A stretch of DNA of 64,000 nucleotides from Microbacteriaceae bacterium 3FA27C10 (GTDB taxonomy: Bacteria > Actinomycetota > Actinomycetes > Actinomycetales > Microbacteriaceae). The number at the start of each line of letters is the position of its first letter. The stretch's first letter is position 1. This document shows positions 56,715 through 64,000 of the stretch, in pieces. Both the position numbers and the translations under genes were made by a program. The stretch covers positions 1 to 64,000 of the forward strand of contig SCNI01000006.1 of the NCBI GenBank assembly GCA_005502775.1, given 5' to 3'. A model generated the notes under the pieces. That model was given only the letters and a program-made list of their open reading frames with translations, made no database searches and was not told where the DNA came from.

Positions 56715-58880
56715 ATGATGAGCACCATCCACGAGCATCCCGACGAGCCGTCGGCACCCATCGACCAGACCGAGCACGGCCATGCGGATCACGAGCACGC
56801 CGGCCACGACCACGCCGGGCACGACCACACGGACCACTCCGCCCACGCCGGGCACGCGCACATGGACCACTCCGGCCACGACCACATGGACCATTCCGGC
56901 CACGACCACATGGGCCACGCCGGCCACGGCGACCACGCCGGCCAGTTCCGCCGCCTCTTCTGGGTGATGCTCGTCATCGGGCTGCCGGTGGTCGGCTTCA
57001 GCTCGATGTTCGCCATGATCCTGGGCTACCCGCTCCCGGACTCCGGCATCACCACCTGGATCTCCCCCGCGCTCGGCACCGTCATGTTCGTGCTCGGCGG
57101 CCGGCCCTTCCTCACCGGCGGCGTCGCCGAGCTGCGCGCCCGCCAACCCGGAATGATGCTGCTCATCGCCCTCGCCATCACCGTGGCCTTCGTGGCCTCG
57201 TGGGGCGCGACCCTCGGACTCCTCGACCACCAGCTCGACTTCTGGTGGGAGCTCGCGCTGCTGATCGTCATCATGCTGCTCGGCCACTGGATCGAGATGC
57301 GCTCCCTCGCCCAGACGAGTTCGGCGCTCGACAGCCTCGCGGCCCTGCTGCCCGACGAGGCCGAGCGCCTCGCCGGCGCCGGAACCGTCGAGAAGGTCTC
57401 CCCCTCCGAGCTGCGGGTCGGCGACCTCGTGATCGTGCGCCCCGGCGCGCGCGTGCCCGCCGACGGCGAGGTGGTCGAAGGAACCGCCGATATCGACGAG
57501 TCGATGATCACGGGCGAGTCGCGCCCGGTCTCCCGCGGCCCCGGCGCCCACGTCGTGGCGGGGACCGTCGCCACCGACACGGCCTTGCGCATCCGCGTCT
57601 CCGCCGTGGGCGACGACACCGCGCTCGCGGGCATCCAGAGACTCGTCTCCGAGGCGCAGAACTCGAGCTCGCGCGCGCAGCGCATCGCCGACACCGCGGC
57701 CGGCTGGCTGTTCTGGTTCGCGCTCGGGGCGGCGGTGATCACGGCGATCGTCTGGTCGATCGTCGGCAGTCCGGGCGATGCGGTCATCCGCACCATCACG
57801 GTGCTCGTCATCGCCTGCCCGCACGCCCTGGGACTCGCCATCCCGCTCGTCGTGTCGATCTCCACCGAGCGCGCGGCGAAGGCCGGCATCCTCGTGAAGG
57901 ACCGCCTCGCACTCGAGACCATGCGAACCGTCGACACGGTTCTCTTCGACAAGACCGGCACCCTCACCAAGGGCGAGCCCGCCGTCACGGCCGTGGTCGC
58001 GACACCCGGCCGCACCGAGGACGAGGTGCTGGCCCTGGCCGCGGCGGCCGAGACCGACAGCGAGCATCCGCTGGCCCGCGCGATCGTCGAAGCGGCCCGG
58101 ATGCGCGCACTCGCCGTGCCCGCGGCCACCGGATTCGAGGCGTCGACCGCCGTGGGCGTCGTGGCCGAGGTCTCCGGCCTCACGATCCGCGTCGGCGGCC
58201 CCGCTCTGCTCGAGGCGCGAGGCGCGCATCCGCTCCCCGCGCACGAACAGGCCGGCCAGACGGTGCTGCACGTCCTCGCCGACGACGAGGTGATCGGACT
58301 GATCGCGCTGGCCGACGAGGTGCGCCCCGAGTCGCGCGACGCCGTCGCCGCACTGACGAAGCGCGGCGTGCAGGTCGTGATGATCACGGGCGACGCCGAA
58401 TCGGTCGCCGCCGCGGTCGCCGCGGAGCTCGGCATCGAGCGCGTGTTCGCGGGCGTGAAGCCCGGCGACAAGTCGGCGAAGGTCGCGGAACTGCAGGCGG
58501 AGGGCCGCAAGGTCGCGATGGTGGGCGACGGCGTGAACGACGCCCCGGCGCTCGCCCGGGCGGATGTCGGCATCGCGATCGGCGCCGGAACCGACGTGGC
58601 CATCGCCTCGGCCGGCGTCATCCTGGCCAGCGACGACCCGCGCTCGGTGCTCTCGGTCATCGAACTGTCGACCGCGAGCTACCGCAAGATGACCCAGAAC
58701 CTGTGGTGGGCCGCGGGCTACAACCTGCTCTCGGTACCGCTGGCCGCCGGAGTGCTGGCGCCCATCGGGTTCGTGCTGCCGATGGCCGTCGGGGCGATCC
58801 TGATGTCGCTGTCGACGATCATCGTGGCCCTCAACGCGCAGCTGCTGCGGCGTCTCGACCTGCGACCGGGGAGAATCTGA
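56715..58880 (+). CDS. copB: CopB-type copper-translocating P-type ATPase
   Basis: A 721-residue P1B ATPase that pumps copper (Cu+ or Cu2+) or silver out of the cytoplasm. The N-terminus is a His-rich tail of about 75 residues (HDHAGHDHTDH, MDHSGHDH repeats), with no Cys metal-binding domain. The helix-six metal site is CPH (Cys368-Pro369-His370) instead of the CPC of CopA, which marks the CopB subtype. Further motifs: ITGES, phosphorylated D412 in DKTGTLTKG, DSEHPLA and GDGVNDAPALA. Start ATG at 56715 or 56718. The downstream csoR is 2 bases away and the promoter holds a CsoR-like palindrome. Confidence 0.93.
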   Translation: MMSTIHEHPDEPSAPIDQTEHGHADHEHAGHDHAGHDHTDHSAHAGHAHMDHSGHDHMDHSGHDHMGHAGHGDHAGQFRRLFWVMLVIGLPVVGFSSMFAMILGYPLPDSGITTWISPALGTVMFVLGGRPFLTGGVAELRARQPGMMLLIALAITVAFVASWGATLGLLDHQLDFWWELALLIVIMLLGHWIEMRSLAQTSSALDSLAALLPDEAERLAGAGTVEKVSPSELRVGDLVIVRPGARVPADGEVVEGTADIDESMITGESRPVSRGPGAHVVAGTVATDTALRIRVSAVGDDTALAGIQRLVSEAQNSSSRAQRIADTAAGWLFWFALGAAVITAIVWSIVGSPGDAVIRTITVLVIACPHALGLAIPLVVSISTERAAKAGILVKDRLALETMRTVDTVLFDKTGTLTKGEPAVTAVVATPGRTEDEVLALAAAAETDSEHPLARAIVEAARMRALAVPAATGFEASTAVGVVAEVSGLTIRVGGPALLEARGAHPLPAHEQAGQTVLHVLADDEVIGLIALADEVRPESRDAVAALTKRGVQVVMITGDAESVAAAVAAELGIERVFAGVKPGDKSAKVAELQAEGRKVAMVGDGVNDAPALARADVGIAIGAGTDVAIASAGVILASDDPRSVLSVIELSTASYRKMTQNLWWAAGYNLLSVPLAAGVLAPIGFVLPMAVGAILMSLSTIIVALNAQLLRRLDLRPGRI
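56861..56932 (+). repeat. 24-bp tandem coding repeats in the copB His tail
   Basis: Three units beginning CATGGACCACTCCGGCCACG-type start at 56861, 56885 and 56909, exactly 24 bases apart, the third diverged. They encode MDHSGHDH repeats in the His-rich metal-binding tail. They probably arose by slippage and may vary in number between strains. Confidence 0.85.
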
Positions 58881-58882
58881 TC

Positions 58883-59239
58883 ATGAGCGAAACCGAGCCC
58901 AGCGCATCCGGCCCCACCTCCGCTCCGATCGGGGCGGCTCCGGATGCCGGACACCAGCACCACGGCTACATCTCGAGCAAGGACGGCTACCTCAAGCGCC
59001 TGCGCCGCATCGAGGGCCAGGCGCGAGGTCTGCAGAACATGGTGGCCGACGAGAAGTACTGCATCGACATCCTCACCCAGGTCTCGGCGATGACGAGCGC
59101 GCTCGAGTCGGTGGCGCTCGGGCTGCTCAACGACCACCTCAACCACTGCGTCGTCGAGGCGGTGGCCGAAGGCGGCGCGGTGGCCGAGGCCAAGCTCAAG
59201 GAGGCCTCCGACGCGATCGCGCGGCTCGTGCGTTCCTGA
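58883..59239 (+). CDS. csoR: CsoR-family copper-sensing repressor
   Basis: A 118-residue four-helix repressor of the DUF156 family. The Cu(I) ligand set is intact: C60 (EKYCIDIL), H85 and C89 (NDHLNHC), with the exact 25 and 4 residue spacing of CsoR. N-terminal 25 residues are a disordered tail ending in HQHH. Copper binding releases DNA, so it should repress copB-csoR through the palindrome at 56691-56705. It begins 2 bases after the copB stop. ATG with GGGGAG site. Confidence 0.92.
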   Translation: MSETEPSASGPTSAPIGAAPDAGHQHHGYISSKDGYLKRLRRIEGQARGLQNMVADEKYCIDILTQVSAMTSALESVALGLLNDHLNHCVVEAVAEGGAVAEAKLKEASDAIARLVRS

Positions 59240-59289
59240 CGCGACCTGAGTTCAGGCTCGCCTCAGCCGCGCGGCCTACAGTCGGCGGT

Positions 59290-59979
59290 ATGAGCCTGGC
59301 CCCAGCCGACCCATCCCTCCCCTTCGCCGCCCCGGCGCCGGCCGCCGACTCCGGCAACAGCCTCGGCCCTCTCGCCGACGGGCTCGTCTCCCTCATGGAG
59401 ACGCTCGGCGCGGTGGGGGCGGGGATCGCCGTCTTCGCCGAGAACCTCTTCCCGCCCATCCCGAGCGAGGTCATCCTGCCGCTCGCGGGCTTCGCGGCCA
59501 GCCGCGGCGAGCTCGACCTCCTGCCGGCGGTCGTGTTCACCACCCTGGGTTCGCTTCTCGGCGCCCTCGTCCTCTACGGCCTGGGCGCCTGGCTCGGCCG
59601 CGAGCGGATGCGCGCCATCGCCCGCCGACTGCCCCTCGTCGACGTCGCCGACGTCGACAAGACCGAGGCCTGGTTCCGACGGCACGGCAGGAAGGCGGTC
59701 TTCTTCGGGCGGATGCTGCCGATCTTCCGGAGCCTCATCTCGATCCCCGCGGGCATCGAGCGGATGCCCCTGCACGCCTTCGCGCTACTGACCACGGCGG
59801 GCAGCCTGATCTGGAACACGGCGTTCATCCTGGCCGGTTTCTGGCTGGGCGAGCAGTGGCACGTGGTGGAGGAGTACGCGGGATTCCTGCAGTGGATCGT
59901 GCTGCTGGGGGTCGCCGGCGCGGCTAGCTGGTTCGTCGTGTCGCGCCTGCGCGCACGGAGGGCGCGCGACGCGGAATAG
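59290..59979 (+). CDS. DedA-family membrane protein
   Basis: A 229-residue membrane protein of the DedA/SNARE-associated family. Landmarks are NLFPPIPSEVILPLAGFAAS near residue 55-75, the LGSLLGALVLYGLG helix, FFGRMLPIFRSLISIPAGIE and a last pair of helices. DedA proteins are lipid scramblases or transporters (for example of undecaprenyl phosphate) needed for envelope integrity. Start ATG at 59290. No operon partner; the copper genes upstream are a separate unit. Confidence 0.92.
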   Translation: MSLAPADPSLPFAAPAPAADSGNSLGPLADGLVSLMETLGAVGAGIAVFAENLFPPIPSEVILPLAGFAASRGELDLLPAVVFTTLGSLLGALVLYGLGAWLGRERMRAIARRLPLVDVADVDKTEAWFRRHGRKAVFFGRMLPIFRSLISIPAGIERMPLHAFALLTTAGSLIWNTAFILAGFWLGEQWHVVEEYAGFLQWIVLLGVAGAASWFVVSRLRARRARDAE

Positions 59980-60007
59980 TTCTCTGTGCTGGACAGTTAT
60001 GGCCATT

Positions 60008-60025
60008 ACCGGACCATGGTCCGGT
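60008..60025. promoter_or_regulatory. 18-base TetR-like operator before the nitroreductase
   Basis: ACCGGACCATGGTCCGGT is a perfect palindrome in the 98-base leader of the nitroreductase. It shares CGGACC-N2-GGTCCG with the site at 44946-44959. Outer repeats GGACAG (59991) with CTGTCC (60034) and TGTGCT (59985) with AGCACA (60050) flank it. Confidence 0.85.
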
Positions 60026-60077
60026 TCATCCGGCTGTCCGATGGGGTGCAGCACACAGACACTCCAAGGAGACAACC

Positions 60078-60674
60078 ATGAGCATGACGGCCGAGACCTT
60101 CACGCGCGGCGCCGAGACGAGCGCCCCCATCCTCCCCACCCTCGCCGAGCGCTGGAGCCCCCGCTCCTTCGTGGCAACCGAGGCCATCGACGAGACCGCC
60201 CTCACCGCGGCTCTCGAGGCCGCCCGCTGGGCGCCTTCCGCCGCGAACTCGCAGCCCGCGCGCTTCATCGTGGCCCGCCGCGGTTCCGCGGCCTTCGACA
60301 CCGTCGCCTCCTCACTGATGGGCTTCAACTCCGTCTGGGCCGGTTCGGCCGCCGTGCTGATCGTCGGCGTGGCCGAAGTGGCCGACGCCGAGGGCAAGCC
60401 CCGCCGCTGGGCCGAGTACGACCTCGGTCAGGCCCTCGCCCACCTCTCCGTGCAGGCCCATCACGACGGGCTGCACGTGCACCAGATGGGCGGCTTCGAC
60501 GCCGCCGCCGTCTCCTCGGCCTTCGGCCTCGCCGAGAACCTCGTGCCGGTCACGGTCACCGCTCTCGGCACCCTCGACACCCCGGAGGCGCTCCCCGACG
60601 AGACCCTCCGCGCCCGCGAGACCGCGCCCCGCGCCCGAGTCCCGCTGAGCGAGCTGCTCCTCGTCAACGAGTAG
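60078..60674 (+). CDS. Nitroreductase family protein
   Basis: A 198-residue FMN-dependent NAD(P)H oxidoreductase. Marks are RWSPRSF near the N-terminus (FMN phosphate contact), EAARWAPSAANSQPARFIV, YDLGQALAHLSVQAHHDGLH and the late ENLVPVTVTALG. Members reduce nitro compounds, quinones or unsaturated aldehydes. An AAGGAG site precedes the ATG. The palindrome at 60008-60025 implies control by the TetR encoded at 44985. Confidence 0.9.
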   Translation: MSMTAETFTRGAETSAPILPTLAERWSPRSFVATEAIDETALTAALEAARWAPSAANSQPARFIVARRGSAAFDTVASSLMGFNSVWAGSAAVLIVGVAEVADAEGKPRRWAEYDLGQALAHLSVQAHHDGLHVHQMGGFDAAAVSSAFGLAENLVPVTVTALGTLDTPEALPDETLRARETAPRARVPLSELLLVNE

Positions 60675-60709
60675 CCCGCACCGAGTAACACGCACCCGAA
60701 CCACGCAGA

Positions 60710-60743
60710 AAGGCCCGGCCCCGCACACGCGGGACCGGGCCTT
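60710..60743. terminator. Strong bidirectional terminator
   Basis: AAGGCCCGG-CC-CCGC pairs with GCGG-GA-CCGGGCCTT over 15 positions with one mismatch and a 4-base ACAC loop. It lies between the convergent nitroreductase and clpB genes and should end both transcripts. Confidence 0.88.
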
Positions 60744-60778
60744 CGGCGAAGCAGTTGCCGTCGGACCGTACGCCGGGG

Positions 60779-62944
<2,166 letters not shown>

Positions 62945-62953
62945 TCTCCCTTT

Positions 62954-62980
62954 AAACTTGAGTTGACCTGACTCAAGTTT
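62954..62980. promoter_or_regulatory. HAIR element (HspR operator) of clpB
   Basis: CTTGAGT-N7-ACTCAAG (62957-62977) is a perfect match to the HspR-associated inverted repeat, extended by AAA and TTT to 10-base arms. HspR represses dnaK and clpB operons in actinobacteria until heat shock. It lies 10-36 bases upstream of the clpB start. The hspR gene itself is not in the window. Confidence 0.93.
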
Positions 62981-63078
62981 AGCAGAATGGATGTTCTCGC
63001 GCCAGCGGCAAAGCCGCTCGATGCCCGCCTGCGACCCATCGCTGGCTGATATTCAGCTGAACGTGGTAAGAAATAGGC

Positions 63079-64000
63079 GTGTATGTCCTCTCGCCGCGCG
63101 TACGACTGATCCTCGGGGTGGTCGGTTCCGTCAGCATCGCTGTCGGCTCGCTCGGCGTCGGCTGGTTGAGTCCCGCCTCCAGCATCCAGAGCTGGCTCCT
63201 CATCGATCTGCTCCGCAACACCCGCGGCGCGGTCACCATCTGCGGCATCCTCGTGGTCGGCGGCGCGCTGCTCCTCCTCGCCGCCTGGCTCGCGCTCGGC
63301 GTCTCGCTGCTCCGCACCCGGCAGGGCGCAGCAGACGCAACCACCCCCAAGACGGAGTCGGCGACGGATGCGGCGACCGCCTCCAAGCAGGCCTCCCCGC
63401 TCCGCCAGGTGGTGACCTCGGCGATCGCGTGGGGCATCCCGCTGCTCGTCACCGTGCCGATGTTCAGCCGCGACATGTTCGCCTACGTCGGCCAGGGCCG
63501 TCTGATGGCCGCCGGCATGAACCCCTACACCACGGGCATGGCCGACCTGCCGGGCTGGTTCGCCCTCGGCGTCGACCCCCTCTGGGCCGACACGCAGACC
63601 CCCTACGGCCCCGTGTTCGTGTGGCTCAGCAAGCTCACCGTGATGGCGACGGATGCGCTGCCCACCGAGGTGCCGATCTTCATCTTCCGACTGCTCGCGG
63701 CGGGCGGCCTCGCGATGCTGGCCTACTACGCCTGGCGCATCGCCCGCCTGCGCGGCCTCAACGAGGCCGGCGTGCTGTGGATCGTGGCCGCCAGCCCCCT
63801 CGTGCTGATGAACTTCGTGGTGGCCGGCCACAACGACGGCCTGATGCTCGGCTTCATCGTCGGCGGCGTCTACTACGCCCTGAAAGACCGGCCCATCCTC
63901 GGCACGATCTTCGTGGCCGTCGCCATCGGCGTGAAACCGATCGCGCTCATCGCCTTGCCCATCATCGGTCTCATCTGGGCCGGGCAGAACGCCGGCTGGG
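63079..64000 (+). CDS. MptB-like polyprenol-phosphomannose-dependent mannosyltransferase (partial)
   Basis: The first 307 residues of a multi-spanning membrane protein that runs off the right edge. The conserved luminal loop DMFAYVGQGRLMAAGMNPYTTG, ADTQTPYGPVFVWLSKL and VAGHNDGLMLGF match the MptA/MptB alpha-1,6-mannosyltransferases (GT-C fold) that build lipomannan cores from polyprenyl-phosphomannose outside the membrane. Start GTG at 63079; its site (AAGAAATAGG) is modest. The acceptor cannot be told from sequence. Divergent from clpB. Confidence 0.85.
   Translation, partial: MYVLSPRVRLILGVVGSVSIAVGSLGVGWLSPASSIQSWLLIDLLRNTRGAVTICGILVVGGALLLLAAWLALGVSLLRTRQGAADATTPKTESATDAATASKQASPLRQVVTSAIAWGIPLLVTVPMFSRDMFAYVGQGRLMAAGMNPYTTGMADLPGWFALGVDPLWADTQTPYGPVFVWLSKLTVMATDALPTEVPIFIFRLLAAGGLAMLAYYAWRIARLRGLNEAGVLWIVAASPLVLMNFVVAGHNDGLMLGFIVGGVYYALKDRPILGTIFVAVAIGVKPIALIALPIIGLIWAGQNAGW

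Noticed and set aside
62981-63000. Possible third copy of the long-hairpin repeat (GCAGAATGG-TGTTCT)
   Set aside because: Only about a dozen bases match copy B and no flanking arms pair; too weak to call.

Overview
The window is high-GC DNA (roughly 70% G+C by eye) with tightly packed, often overlapping genes. Its content points to an actinobacterium, most likely the family Microbacteriaceae. The reasons are the protein families present (DUF3054, DUF6421, septum-formation-like and DUF2207 membrane proteins, a LytR-CpsA-Psr protein, a polyprenol-phosphomannose-dependent mannosyltransferase at the right edge), an actinobacterial HspR-type HAIR operator, and heavy use of GGATGC/GCATCC. I see no rRNA, tRNA, CRISPR array, transposase or phage gene. 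The region looks like core chromosome with small accessory regulons.

Left part (1-12.7 kb): the 5' part of a membrane molybdopterin oxidoreductase gene that carries a perfect 34-bp inverted repeat inside its coding sequence; a DUF3054 gene; an EamA exporter; a SpoU methyltransferase; a TetR repressor divergent from a membrane protein, with twin operators; CorA; an alpha/beta hydrolase; a two-component system whose response regulator seems to start at CTG and whose kinase carries a second membrane module; and a manganese module (mntH with an operator over its start codon, a PPOX protein and a DtxR/MntR-type regulator).

Middle (12.7-31 kb): a broken hypothetical gene; the NAD operon nrtR-nadA-nadB-nadC-nadS, in which each gene overlaps the next; a lipoprotein; a HAD phosphatase; then a carbohydrate operon (LacI repressor, ABC importer, GH130 phosphorylase, exported glycosidase-like protein) behind paired LacI operators.

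Right-middle (29.8-51.3 kb): a cell-envelope group (LytR-CpsA-Psr protein, DUF4190, DUF2207, septum-formation-like protein with pyrE), two tandem paralogous lipoproteins, exodeoxyribonuclease III, an APC permease, thioredoxin, an FMN reductase divergent from its TetR regulator, a second TetR/SDR pair, and an AEC transporter behind an OafA-type acyltransferase.

Right (51.3-64 kb): DUF6421, SDR, TetR and threonine-aldolase-like genes; a CopB-type copper ATPase with CsoR; DedA; a nitroreductase whose promoter carries the same palindrome as the FMN reductase promoter 15 kb away; an N-domain-less ClpB under a perfect HAIR element; and the start of an MptB-like mannosyltransferase.

Two small repeat families were found by eye: a palindrome with GCCGGGTCGCGCCA ends (1-91 and 21927-21986), and an intergenic long-hairpin element (19840-19892 and 53010-53065).
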